Assembly (NCBI GenBank): GCA_036874045.1
Contig: CM072345.1
Coordinates: forward strand, 13,484,001 to 13,548,000
Source of the DNA: Cymodocea nodosa
Lineage: Eukaryota; Streptophyta; Magnoliopsida; Alismatales; Cymodoceaceae
Direction of reading: 5' to 3'
Length of the DNA stretch: 64,000 bases
Shown: in pieces, positions 38,085 through 51,485 of the stretch
Layout of the letters: each line of letters starts with the position of its first letter
How positions within the stretch are numbered: the stretch's first letter is position 1
Position numbers and translations under genes: made by a program
Notes under the pieces: generated by a model
Databases searched by the model: none
What the model was told of the DNA's origin: nothing
What the model saw: the letters and a program-made list of their open reading frames with translations, nothing else

Positions 38085-40319
38085 ATGCTTTCCAATCCAT
38101 CTAACATGATTTCGATCTTAACCTTCATTAGTCAGCAGATTTCTTCAACCCAAGTAATTATATTTTTTGCTCGATGGGAAGTAACAGGTATATTTGGTGC
38201 TTTTAAGCGTTTTTCATGTTTGTTAACTCGCAACTCATGTACCAAAATTAGTATCCACCAGGAAGGGCATTCATTGTATTTATGATTTTAACATCTTTCT
38301 AAATGTTTTCATGAAATACTTTTCACAATCTAGTAATGTCACTTTTCCCCTTTTTTATTAGCAGGTGTTCATAACTGACTTGTCTCTGAATGTAATATCT
38401 GTGATGGATTGCAATGGTCTGGATGCAGCAAAGATATGTAAAATAGAAAACAATGAAAATATAAAAAAACAGAGGTAACATTTGCAATATAAGTAAAATA
38501 GACAACAATGAAAAAATATGGATCTGTGCTTATTGCCTGTAAAAAAAACATTAGGGCAACAATGATGGTTTGATTAGGGACGTGCTACCACAGACCTTTT
38601 TCTGCTTCTCCAACAGTGATGTACCTTGCTTGCTACTTGTTCCCCAGATTCTAAAATCATATTCAACAGTGTTTTCTTGGATGATGATGATGATGATGGT
38701 ATTTTTGCTTTAATTTAAATTATCTCTTCTCTTATTATAAAAAGAGATCTAACTATCAATCCCTCCCTCCCTCCCTCCCTTGACAGTGTTGCCGCAGGAG
38801 GATTTACAGCCAATACGACTGCACTCTTTTCTTTACTTGTTTATTTACCCTTTTCAATCATACTTGGTTGAAATTTTATCCTGTGGATTCAACGTAATGT
38901 TTCAATATTTATTTCAATATCTTTCACTAATCTTATATGTGATCTTTCTTTAGATATTATATGACTTCCACATTATACTTTTTTCCTTATTAAGAAAACA
39001 GCTTCCCCTTATTTTTTCTCAAGAAACCATGGTAAAAATAAAAGATCTTCTCTTCACTCTATTATATAACATTTTCTCCTCTATTCATTCCACTGGCAAA
39101 ACCCTCTTTGCCTCTCACAACCCTCTCCATTTTGGGGGAAAAATCATTGTGCCTGTCACTCTTGTGGAAAATATTGTTGCAAAAAGTGGAAAAACAATCA
39201 TTTAAACACTATTTAAAGGCTTTTTTGCCTCTATCCATCTTCCATTTTTTTCTTACAAACCGTTGTTTCCCCCCTTTTTTTTTTTAAAAAGAACGTTTTC
39301 CATTTTGGCTGTTTAAATGATATATTTTAATTTTTTCATTGATGTAATTTCACTATTTTGTTACTTATAGCTTGAATCATACTTCTTGCATATTTATACA
39401 TAACTTGAATTTAAGTATTTATCCATGGGTGCCAATTACACAATAAAAATATAATTTTGAAATTGTACTAGATGTAATTGAATTATAGTTTATTAAAATG
39501 TTTTGATGTTTGTAATACTTGTATATTGCAAATATATTTATTTATACCATTTTTTCAAAAAAATACACTTAAACCTCATTTTTTTAAAATCCATATCATG
39601 TTTGTTTTCCATTTTTTACAACATTGGTTGGAAACTTCAAATTTCTCTTCTTTTGTCAAAAAAGCCTTCCTCACTCCTAAATTCACTCCTCTTGAGAGTT
39701 TTTTTTTTTAAACAAAAACATTCACTCTTGTCAAAAAAAAAGGAAGAAATCCTTTTCTCTCCACTGAAAAAACCCTTGCCAAAGTCTTCCTCCGAGAGAA
39801 ACATTAAGGATAAAAGATGGGAGTGAAAAACATCCTTGAACGTCGAGGACATGGGGTTGAAAAAGAAAGAGGAGAAATTGATAGTTGAGAGAAGAAAGTC
39901 GTTCACCTATTAAGAAGAGATTTACTAGGAATAATACGGCCCATTCACCTATTGAATTCTCACAAACGGATAAACATTTATAAGATTAAGTAGAGCATTG
40001 AAGTAAATATTGAAATACAAATGTATTTAAAGAAATATCAGACTTATTTGTGATATTTTATTAAAGAACCCTACGAGTAATGCAAACCTCAGATAATATA
40101 CAGGTGTAAAAATAGTTTTAACTAACAAGAAGGAATTCGACCTGTATAGGACCCTAAAAATAAAGCATCAACATGAAGAACATCAAGTTATCGCTCGTTT
40201 GGAATCACCATCAAAACAATAATCAAATTTTGAATTTTACAAACACAAGTGCCTGCCTGTGACTACGACCGTGCTGCCTTGCTTAGAATGAAAAATACAA
40301 GACTCACAAACGCAAGATA
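38085..40319. other. Intergenic DNA between convergent VIN3-like and RabGGTase alpha genes
   Basis: AT-rich 3' flanks of two convergent genes. Contains (GAT)n at 38681-38699 and (CCCT)n at 38761-38780. No coding region recognised. Confidence 0.6.
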
Positions 40320-43300
40320 TCAGATGTTTTTCTTCCCCACTACATTGCTACAAATCGTACCATCAAGCCATCTGAGATTGGGGATGACATCCACTAGTAT
40401 CATGTGGAATTCCTTACTTGCGATCGCATTTCCAGCAATATCCAACTGCTTCAGTTGCATATCCTGAAACAATAATTTTGCCTCCCAGTAGTCTGCTTCC
40501 ATGCGGCCATGTTTCTCCATAATATGACAACTGCTTGGAGTAGAGTGAGCCAGAGGGGAGGCACATAAATATCTAGTGGTATCAATTGGATGTGCACCGA
40601 TTTGATTGTAAGAAATATTCAGTACTTCCAGTGAAGGCACCAGTTTCAGAGGCTCTAGAGCACTGAAGCTACTAATTCTGTTTCCACGCAAATTCAAACA
40701 GGAGAGAAGCTGCATGACCTCCAGTCCTGTTAATTGTCAAGATAAAAGTTTATGAGATGGTAGAGAACAGAAACAAAATATACAGAAAATTAAAGATAAT
40801 CTAGAATAAAACATGTAAACATGAAATGATTAAACAATAACCTTCAATGGATTTAAGCTCATTATTGCTGAGATCTAGAATCTGGACCCATAACAACCGT
40901 TCAGCAAAACCAATGCGAGATAATGACAGATTATTAAGCCGTAAGAAGACACAGCTTGAGCATGTTGGCAAATTTATTTTTGTGTTCTGCCAGCAATGCT
41001 TTGACAAAATCTCTCCATCAAGAGTAATCTGTATATCACTTGGATATTAAAATATGATACAAATTGTGCTGCCACCGCTTGAAAAAACAAAATAAAAAAA
41101 ATACTGAAAGAAGAGCTGTGTCAAGATAAAAGAAATTGAGATATTTCTCAAAAGAGAAACCATATTTGACAGATAATAAAAACCGAGCCTTACCTTGTCC
41201 ATTAGCACTACGCTATGCATATCCTTGTAATACTCAATGTGGTAAGTGTCCGATTCCATCAAGTCCTTGTACAGTTTCAAAACCTCCTCAGAATTGATTT
41301 TCGTTTTTGTAGAGAAAGTATCTTTAGATATTATGGAATCAAGTGCAACAAACAGCCGCGCCAATGTAAGCTTTGCAATTTTACTGCCAATATGAACGTA
41401 AAATAAATACAAGCTCTAATGGAATGAATCACAAGGCATTAACGAAAAGAACCCAAATATAACAGCAAAGTAGTTAACTGACTAACCAATCCAATAGAGA
41501 TAATAATTCCTTGAAGAGAGAGATCTCATTTGATAAAGTCTCCATACGCCAATTTGAGGTTGAAGATTCAAGATCCTTCTTAATCTGAAGTTGTTTGAAC
41601 AAGACAGAACAATCAACTTCTGGAGCAATAGTTATATTGGAATATAACTCATCATTTTCCCAGACAACAATCTCTTTTGATAACCTGCCTTCAATTTCTT
41701 TTGATGCTGTATTTCTTACATCCAAAGTAAAATTAAATCTATACAGATTGGTGTGCTTTGAAGCGGACAAGCAGCCCTGATTATAATCTATGGTCACCTC
41801 AACTGGAAAGATATTGGAAGACTCACCTTTTACTAGAGGCATTTTAAGATATGCCACCCAGTAACAGGTCTCTTCGGATCTGGTGATTGAAAGGGGCTTC
41901 CATTTGATATCTTCATTCTTGGAAAATGAAGATTTCACAGTGATAATTGATGAATTCAAACCTTTAACTGGATGGTTAAAGCAGAGTACAACAGGAAGAT
42001 ATTCTTTAACTACATAATCTGAAATTGTGGCTGAATGATGGTCCGTGATTCTGTTGTTTGATACAACAATATTTGATCCATTAGCTGGCCAGGACGAACT
42101 CACTAGTAACGGCTCATATGAAAAGGCTATCTGATCAAGAAGCCAAAGATAGTAAAACCATCCACTTTGATCATCTGGATCTGTGAAAAGGGCATTGTGA
42201 ACAAGCTCAAACTCCTCGGTCAAGACCTTCTTCAGTGAATAATCTTGAGCCTTTTTCTTTAGTAACTGTGACAAGAGTACACTACAGATAATAATTAGTT
42301 TAGACAAAAAGTGTTTTTTATCTTGAACAGCTATATGAAATTTCTATTTAATCTCTTTTGCTCTCTACCCTAATAAATCATCTTGATCATAATGAAAGAA
42401 ACTTTTGTACCAGATGAATCTTATTAAATGTTAATAAGAATCAATCCAATTTCCTTTGAGAAAAATGAGAACATTATGCGTAGCTGGCGTATGTGGACCA
42501 CTTTCTAAAGAGGGGAATCACACTCTCAAAAACTAAGAGCACTTCTATAATATCTTCCTTCACTACTAAATCAAATCAAGGTTGTAATATCTTAGATTAA
42601 GTCCCACATTATTTAAACTAAAGATGTGGATGAAATAAATGAAGATTAGAATTAATTTCCACAATGACTTAGAGTAGGCATTTCAGACCTAATTATGGAA
42701 TCGAAGGTGGTTATTATTCAATTAAATCATTACAAATAGTATCAACTATCAAAGGCAAAGCTAGTAAAAAAAAAGTGGGGACTAAATTTTACATTTAACA
42801 GGTGAGAGCTACCTCTAGAATTTTACATTACCTATTATAATTGTGGACTTATTATGAGGAAGATGTTCAAATAGGAGTCAACATACATCCAAAATTTAGT
42901 CTCATAATGCTAACATTAGAGAAGTAAATCAAATAAATTAAAGTCTAGAATCAAATCATATCAATTTTTTTTTAAACATTTAAGACACAATTGTTAGGTC
43001 TAAAGTTACAAGTTGTTTAATTCTGGGTTGATATAAAGCAACTTTCCATAATATTGCGAACCTTAGTAATGACATTTTCTGTCATGACCATATACTCCAA
43101 TAGCAAGCATGGGTAATAACCATTGATTTCTTCTCTCTTTGTTCCCATATTTGCTTGTAAAAATTTACGATGGAAGCACAAATATCTTCAATTCACTAAA
43201 ATTATACTTCACCTTGTCTTGCAATCAAACAATACTAAATCAATTCTCCTGAAAAATCCTGTGCCTACAAGGAGACTTTACACTCCAAATTTAGAAGTTG

Positions 43301-44889
43301 AAGTTATCATATTACTAATACAGATGAAGAATACCAAGTTGTTAAAAGGAACAGATACCATTCAGAATTATGAAGGGGAATGGTAATATAGGCTTCTTTT
43401 ATATGGTCTGGCCTCATTTTCCCTAGATATATATGATAAAAGGCAAGGGTGAAGAGTGGGAAAAGGATCAGAAAACCACTTGCCAGTATTGAGACTAATT
43501 GGATTGGAATTGTAGACCACATGGTATTACCTGAAAATATTAGTCAAGGACTACGACAGTCAAGTTTATTCCAATTTCTCTTTGTCCTTTAACTTATTCC
43601 CCAGAACTATTTCTAGAAAAAGAATTCCCTGGTACTTTGTATGCATTTGTTTAAGGCTCCCAAGAGCTAGAGAAGCTCCCACACATATCTTGAGGAGTTT
43701 TTGTAAACAAGTATAGGTTGAAGCTCTAGCTCTTAGGAGCTGCAACTCTTGGGGATGCTGTTTACAAAGAATATTTTTTTAGAAATACAAAAAAACAACT
43801 CAACACAAGCTACAGTATCAAATTCATCCTATAACAGCTCTTTGAAGAAGTTGCTACAATAACAGCTCTTACTACTATAGTGAGACCAAATTCACACTAT
43901 AAGAAAATGACCAAATAGGCCACGGTTCACCACGATAAGGATTTCAACTTCCCCTTTCAACCATATGCGCACATTGTGATGGACAAGCCAAGCAATGGAC
44001 AAACAAATCGCAAGAGAAAGACAAGAGGTCCTCAAAGAGATTATCCGTACCTACGGTTGTACCAAGCAGAATAATTACTGAAATTTTGATTTATCTTTTC
44101 GGTCACGAATTTCAATTCATCGTCTTCGGGCACATCCTTCATGGCTGCAACGAATCTAAAAACGTGCCGAGGCATAAACAAGGGAAGGGGGGATAACAAA
44201 ACAGAAATCAAAAGTCAAGTATTCAACGCCGATAGAAAATCCACCTTCGGTAGTTCCATCCATGGAAGTTTCTAGAATCCAACTTCAACAACTGATCCAG
44301 AAGCCGGAATTCAAGCTCGTAATCCGTCGGCGACAACTCCCGCTGCAACACCCACTTCCGATGGTGCCACGCACCGTAACACTTGGGGTTCCGCTTGAGC
44401 GCGATCTCGACCTTCAGAACAAAACATGAAGAAGGAGAAACATGAAATTTAGACCGAAAGCCCCCCCCTTATTTTTCATCATCGCAGCTAACCATGACCG
44501 ATGACCAAACGTACAACTCTGAGCTCCCTATTGACAACGGATTTGATCTCTTCCGGGTCCGAAGTCGACTCCAAGATGCTCTGAACTGCAAGCTTCCTGT
44601 AGTTCCACGCCGTGTAAACCTCCGGATTCACCTCCAGTAGCTTCGCACTAATTTCCAAGGCCTCCTTCGTGTATCTGGAATACGAACGATAACCAGACGA
44701 AGGAAAAACCTAAACATTTTTTCGGAAAAAAAAAAGAGATCGTGTGCTGTCAAAAGGATGAGTCTTATGTTACATCTTGTTGTGGTGGTTGTGGAGGAGC
44801 TGGGTCTGGAAGGCGCGGAGATTTTCTGCCTTGGCAGCGGCGGCGGCGGGGTCTTCCACCTTGGTGGGCTTCCGTGGCCGGCCGTGCAT
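40320..44889 (-). CDS. RGTA1: Rab geranylgeranyltransferase alpha subunit
   Basis: Eight exons on the minus strand: 44889-44774, 44674-44518, 44411-44245, 44155-44051, 42281-41487, 41383-41194, 41028-40842 and 40726-40320, totalling 2,124 nt and 707 aa. With the beta subunit and the Rab escort protein it attaches geranylgeranyl groups to the C-terminal cysteines of Rab GTPases in the cytosol. The start MHGRPRK is the conserved plant start. Prenyltransferase alpha repeats follow: PEVYTAWNYRK, PKCYGAWHHRKWVL, SRNFHGWNYRR, FSNYSAWYNRR and DQSGWFYYLWLLD. The large exon 5 carries the Ig-like insert. Exons 7-8 encode leucine-rich repeats (LDLSNNELKSIE, CLNLRGNRISSF, LEVLNISYNQI, LKQLDIAGNAI), as in plant and mammalian subunits. 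All introns are GT-AG and in phase. Intron 4 is 1.8 kb, AT-rich and without a recognised element. Confidence 0.95.
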
Positions 44890-45068
44890 GTTTTGATCTG
44901 AGACAGAAGTGGCGGTGTGATCTGCGAATGAGAACCAGTGCGATCCCGACGATGGCAGGTGTGAGGGGGCAACCTAACAATCGGGGTGCGATGGTTCGCC
45001 GGCGCTGCTGTAGGCAGGGTTCGTGGGCTTCCGGTAGTTCGGGGTTTTTTTTTTTCCCCTCTCTTCCC

Positions 45069-45142
<74 letters not shown>

Positions 45143-46675
45143 GAACCTTTGAGAAATCCAAATTAAATGGAGATTTCCATTTTCATAAATAAATAAATAT
45201 ATAAAAAATAGCTGATTGAGTAAACAAGAGATGTTGATTATATCAAGGAAATATTTGTACATTTAAAAAATAGTGAAAAATATCGAAAACAAAAATAATG
45301 AATCTTCTTAGGTCTTTGCATTCGTCACCCAAGCGTCGTGTTGTTTTCTTTGTGTTTTGTATTTGAAAGGTTGGTGGTTAATATTTTTCCATTTCTATGT
45401 TATGGATTTTCATTTCTGTGTTATGTGTTGCAATGTTCTTGTTGTTGGATTTTAGTAGTCGGACGGTTTTGTAAATCTCTTTCTGTTCAATGTATTGGCT
45501 TTGCTTTGTATCGACTTTGTTGAACCATTTATTTGATGTGTCCTATTATTTTTCCATGTTATTTCTATTCGATGGAACGAACATATTGGTCACCATCATT
45601 CCTCAAAATAAGATACCTTGATATGATGCTAGCATGGGAAGGTGGAAATAATCTATTGAATGGTAGGATGATAGAATTGCAGGTGAAAATGAGAAGCCGT
45701 AGAAATGGTTGATCATTTATGTAAGTTAGCCAAGAGGAATCTTAGCATTGCTATTAGAAAAGGGGAAAAGAAACATCAAAATAATCATTAGTTTACAAAT
45801 GTACCTCAAAAACACGACCCGCATTCAACTAATACTCGTATACCTCAAAAACAATTCAATCATAATTCAGATTTTCTAGGAGAGGCAAAGGTTGTATTAA
45901 AACTAAAATGACTAGGAGAGACGAAGATCTGGATCAACCCATACTAAACAAAAATGTCACAAATGAGAATAATCATAACTTAAAATGAGTCTAGATTCTC
46001 GCAAAATATCAATATAAAATTTAGTGTTAATCAATCAGGTTGAGTAAGAATATCTATTCAACCTAAGTCTTTTATTTCAAATTTTCACCTTTAAAATTTT
46101 CTGACTTTAATAATTTTCTATTTTCCATCCTTTCTGGACCTGAACTTCTTGAAGCACAAACACCCCCTGAAGGTAAAATGGAAAGAAAACAGTTTAATGC
46201 AAATTATCTATTTTATTCTCAAACTTGTACCGAGACAAAACGGTGCCACTTGAAATATTAATGAAGTAGAAACCAAATCAAAGTTCCAACATTAGGTCAA
46301 TTGCTTCCATAGAACACTAATATACAAGGCTTGTGTTATGACGATCAGGATGGGATTATGGGAACTAGATTTGTACAATAGTTGTTCAGGAAAAGGAGGA
46401 ATTTAACGTAAACGATGTGCAGCACTTGTACCAGCTGATCTGTCCGCAGCATTTTCCACGTATTGTGAGTACCATGATCAATCAGTTTTCACTTTTCAAA
46501 TGTTCAATATGGAAGTCTTCATTCATTCATTCATAATTTTGTCTTTGCGTCATCTTCCATTTTTTCTTCTCTGTGTGCATCAGTTGAGATGCCTTTAGTA
46601 ACCCTGCAGAACGGCGGAGACGTTCAATTCATAGATGATGAGTCATTTCAGTGCATGACTGTTTATGTGTCACAC
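44890..46675. other. Intergenic DNA between RabGGTase alpha and GATA genes
   Basis: Begins with the GC-rich upstream region of RabGGTase alpha, then a compound microsatellite (45056-45142), then AT-rich DNA with no recognisable gene. Confidence 0.55.
45056..45142. repeat. Compound microsatellite (CT)n(CA)n(CT)n(TA)n
   Basis: Four dinucleotide blocks in direct succession: CT, then CA, then CT again, then TA. It lies about 170-250 bases upstream of the RabGGTase alpha start codon and could fall in its promoter or 5' UTR. Such tracts are length-polymorphic. Confidence 0.92.
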
Positions 46676-49600
46676 TCACAATTCAGCAGTGGTTCCAACT
46701 GCCACATGGTCATTTGTGGTAAGGACGATTTGTTTGTTGTCAGCCAAGTTAGAATTGCTAACTTCACACATCCACTGCAACAAAATCACAGAAGGTGCAA
46801 ATTATGCAAACACTCTTGCTGCAAGAAATAAGTTTCAGAATTTACCAGCTTTTTTGGCAAATATACCTGGTCATTAGGGTTAGCAGTACTTTGGACCCCC
46901 AATTTTGAAGCCTTGGAGAGACACCTCAAAACTCCCTGTTCGGTCAACAAAATGAGAATTAGATTATGCAAGTTCATTCAAGAATTTTCCCAATGGCCTA
47001 AGATATATGATCTTGCCAAAAAAGCTGTTTTACCATTGCAAAGAATTGGAATGATACAGAGAAGAAAGACCTTATCATACATGCCTTTTGGAGTGTCTCA
47101 ACTTGAAAATACCGGCGTTTTTTGTTTCGTTGTTGATTTTATCTTCCTGACAAATCACATTTTATGATTTTTACCTTTGGGTTTTATCTGATCCTAACAA
47201 AATGACAAACACAATAGCATGAAACTGCCAGCAAATGGAGAGTCCATTGTACTTAGCTTATCTCCAAAGAGGTTGTTTCTTACTGACTCAAATCAACTTT
47301 TAGGTTAGATTGGAACAATCTAATTATTGTATCGATGTTTTCCTCAATTTAATTTCATTATTACCAAAAAATCCAATCAAGAATGGTAGCAAGTTCCAGA
47401 AAACCTCATATCAATGGCGTGTAAGAAAAGCAAGCTTCAGCCAATATAATACTGTCAGAGAATACAAGGTGTTCTCAAATATATCCTGATAGAAAGTGTG
47501 CTGAGCGATGAAAGCACGATAAAAAATATGGCAATGTCGAATTTCCTTGCACTGACCTTGTTTGCCCACATTAATCCACATGCATTACATAATGATCTTG
47601 GACCAGCAGGCCCACGTCGCATTGCTGGTGTTGCCTTTTCGCTAATGCCACAATTTTGGCATCTGCCAATACAAGAGAAGTGCAAAAGAAAATCCAATAG
47701 ATAGGCTAGAATTTCAACAAATTGTAAAATGTATGAAGACCAAAGATAAAAAATCATGAAAACAAGAACCCACTTTGCTTCTCTAAGAATATCATCCTGA
47801 CTATAGTTCTGAGCAGGATCACAACTAGGTCCCGTTGCTTGTCCCTCCTGAGGATTAGCCCTCCCGGCAAACTGACCTTTCCTCCGTTGCATTCTGATAC
47901 AAATGTTATATTGCAAGGATGAATGCACAAAATGGAATAGTAAATAACTTAAAAAAATGGAATAATAAATAGGCATAATACATTACAATAAAGAATACCA
48001 GGTTTTGAGTAGTCACAAAATAAAGCAACAATCAATGTCTCCATTCCACTGTTTGGAGGCAATAGCATAGATCATTTTCCTTCATCTTATTCCTATGCAT
48101 CACCATATCTTATCAAAACGACATTATGTAATTTGAATCTTTTTGCTATATCTCATTACTAAGTAGTTTTGATCTTTCTTTACCTCTTTTAATTTCAACT
48201 AAATTTATTAATTGTCCTTCTCTTATAGCAGCAACCATATGTCTTTTTTGGGCATCATCAAATCATTTAAGACAAATTTTTCTCATTTTATCATCAGTGT
48301 TATCCTTACTCTGTTTTGAATTAAATCTTTTATTACTTTATCTCTTAAAATATTACCGCTCATTCATTTTAACATTCATATCTTTGTAACACTAACTTTT
48401 TTACATTTACATGTTCAATAATGCAATACATGTCACAAGTCATAAGATATATTAGATGAACAGATATCTTACAGAAATTTTTTTCTAATTTTAGAAAATA
48501 TTATTAATTACATAACAGTATTAAAGAATTTTAGATGCCTTTCTTCTTCATTGAAGATTGTTTAATTCTGTATCTTATGCGTCCACATACATATTTGACA
48601 TTATATAAAATACATAAATGAAATCACATAAAGCACTAGAAGTATGGTCCAGTTAGGCCATCAATATGCTCTGGTCCAAGACAAAATTTGGTCCAACACC
48701 AGTTCACAAAGCAACCCTGCTTCCTGAAGGAGCCTCCAATATGCCTGATTGGTCATCCACAAAGTGATCAAATAGGTTCACCTATGGTGCCGTGTGCTTC
48801 TTCCAATTCTTTTTTCTCCAAATACTGGCACCTGACACCAAGTGATGATAAAAATAACTAGTAAATGCCTTCACATGGGTGTTACATTTACCAAAACCTT
48901 ATCAATCCTCTCATACCGCTCACATAACTTATGCATAAGAAAGTCTTTGACAACCCATATCCAGTTCTTCTTTGAGCTCTCTTCTTTTGCAGGATAGAGT
49001 GACTATCTTACCCAATCCAATTTAACCTAACAGAGATGACTAGGATTGGACGAATTGGGCTAATCCACTCAGCTGGATGAAGATCAATTGACATAGTCTG
49101 TGGGAATTTCTCTTGCAAGAAAAAGATGAATGGACTATGTGCTAATGTAGACCAAATCCAAGTCTTAAAAACAACCATGGACGACAGAACAACGAACCAT
49201 TTGTGCCTTGCTACACTATGGAGCCTGACAAAGGTGGAGCAAAAGCTGAAGGAGCATGTCCACTCAAAGGCCCAACCATCCCATTCAATCTCTCCTCTAA
49301 GGAAACCTCAAAGGCACATAGCCAACCTTCCACTATCTTGTTTTTTGGTCAAATAATGCCTTAGCATTGACTTTCCTAGTCCCAAACCTATTGGATCAAG
49401 AATCCCCATTGTCTGGATAGAGTGGCAATGCTTCCAAAATTTTTCTCCTCTAAATATCTCTAAAATGTGTTTACTGATGGAGATCAACCTTCTCGTAACA
49501 TTTACTTGACTTAAGCATCAAAGAATCTTTGGTGGTCCATACAGTATAGGTGCCTAAGTCATTCACTTATTTTCAGGATAGAGTGACTACCATATTTAGT

Positions 49601-51485
49601 CTGAGACAATCATAACCCAACACAAAGAGATTACAATTCAATTTCTGCAGCAAACAGCATCTTCTTCATCATGGCTTTTTTAGAAGGTCCTGATCATACA
49701 ATTTCACATTAAAATAATTTCTTTCTAGAATATAAGCTGCTCTATGCCTGTTCAAAAGAAAGGCTGAAAATTTGAAACAACATAATTTTATGTAACAAAC
49801 TCACAAATCTGCAAAAGAACAGAGGTTTCTCAAATTCAAGATTTGCCTTCGTTCTGATGTAAACGACCATTGTTAATTGTTTAATATATGTACAACATAC
49901 AGAGTACATAAAGTGGAAAACTTGTTCTTAACTATGTATATGCTGTGATCCAAGAAAGAAAAACTTATAAAGAGACTAGTCACACTACATAAGAAAAAAG
50001 GGAAGCAAGGAAAAACAATATGTGAAGGGAAGCTAGCAGAGGTGGAGACTTCTTCTTATGCATACTGTTCATTCAGGCCCTGAGTATATTGTTCATGTGA
50101 TTTCAACATCACGTAAAAGAGTTACCAGTGATCAACATTATCAAAAAATGTCAACAGTATCAGAAAAAGAGTCGCTAGTGATCTATAATTTTTTACCAAC
50201 TTAATACCTGAGGGCAACCTCTTTCCTAACAGTATAACGGATTTTTTTGTCAAAGCATCGCTCCTTTCGTTTTTCCCGAAACCGAATTAATGAAGCTACT
50301 CGCTTTGCTGGCATGTTTGTCCGCTGCAGAATATCATCTAAACCCTAGAGATGAAAATTACTATATTACACAATAAAACATGAGTACAGAATGAAATTTC
50401 ATTTTCCTGAAAGTACCCTGTTATCATGCTGGCATGTTAATGAAGAAGCTGAACCACCCATTCCAGATGGCATTTCACTGCTTCCCAGTAGCAGCAGTAC
50501 TGCTTGCACCTGCATTGCAACACACTCATCAAAGTAAAAGTCTTTTACTTCACTTGTTAAAATCATCAGGCATGATTATTTAAACATCCTTGCCAAAACT
50601 TAACAACAAAAATTGAGAAATAGTCCTAAATAAATATGAACAGTCAGAAATAGTCCAACCTGTACAAAAAACCTAAATAAATTATAGAGAAACATACTCT
50701 GCGAAGAAATTTTGCAGCGTACAAAAAGAATACTTTGATCATCTTGCTATTAACTAGAATAAAGCAGAGAAATGTAGCCTACGAAGCAAAGAAAATGTGG
50801 AAAATCCTGACGGGTAAATTTATGGTCATGAGCTACATTACAAAATTGAGGTCACCACTGTTAGGATTCTAGCCACTCCTTGCATAGAATTTTCACTACT
50901 ATATCTTAATTAAGTCAAAAATAAACAAAAAAAGGAGTAAACAAATAATGATGAATTACAGAATAAAACATAATTAAAAAAGTCCAGAATACAACATGAT
51001 AAAAAAATACACCAGTTACTTTCATTCACAGGAAAAAATTCCTTTTTCCATTATGAATATGGGAATTTCAAAAAAGCTTCTAATCCCACAAGAAAAAGAC
51101 AGAAAAAAAAAACCAAGCAGCACAATAAACCACAAGCCAACCCAGGAGGCTACCACACGACAAAAGGCGTTACCTTTTCGGGCGTAACGGAGTCGAAAAC
51201 ATACACCTCCCCTTGGAACAGCAAAGTCAGCTGATTCGAACTCGCACTTGTCAATGGCATAGAGGGATCGACAAGGCCCCCATCCCCATCCTGTTGCGCC
51301 CCCGTCGCCACCTCCGTCAACACATGATCTGCCTCCATTCCCACCCGGAGCATGCCGTCCTCCTCCACAGCCTCATGCCCTCCGACTCCATTCCCGTCCT
51401 CTATTCCGTGCATTTCCATTTCCTCCACGACCACCTCCTCATTCTTCTGCTGCAGCCGCCGCTGCTCCAGATTCGCATCCGCCAT
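46676..51485 (-). CDS. TIFY-CCT-GATA transcription factor (ZIM-like, ZML type)
   Basis: Seven exons on the minus strand: 51485-51174, 50509-50417, 50344-50208, 47893-47774, 47662-47557, 46935-46867 and 46774-46676, giving 311 aa. ZML/ZIM proteins are nuclear GATA factors linked to light responses and growth. Exon 1 encodes an acidic N terminus and the TIFY region, here [14 protein letters not shown] (residues 87-100). A CCT domain spans about 150-193 ([34 protein letters not shown]). The GATA finger at 222-256 is C-x2-C-x20-C-x2-C, the long-loop class typical of this subfamily, ending in CGLMWANK. The next exon begins [11 protein letters not shown], matching the family's GTLRDLSKA. The last exon, ending TTAEL, is supported by phase and splice sites only. 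Intron 3 is 2.3 kb and contains a low-AT stretch (48640-49350) I cannot identify. ATG 51485 is the first ATG in frame. Confidence 0.9.

Noticed and set aside
44628-45262. Long minus- and plus-strand frames over the RabGGTase alpha 5' region
   Set aside because: They run through dinucleotide repeats, which stay open in several frames, and overlap real exons in other frames.
48640-49350. Low-AT stretch in the GATA gene intron with legible short peptides
   Set aside because: It looks like old repeat DNA, but I could not match it to a transposon domain, so I do not call it.
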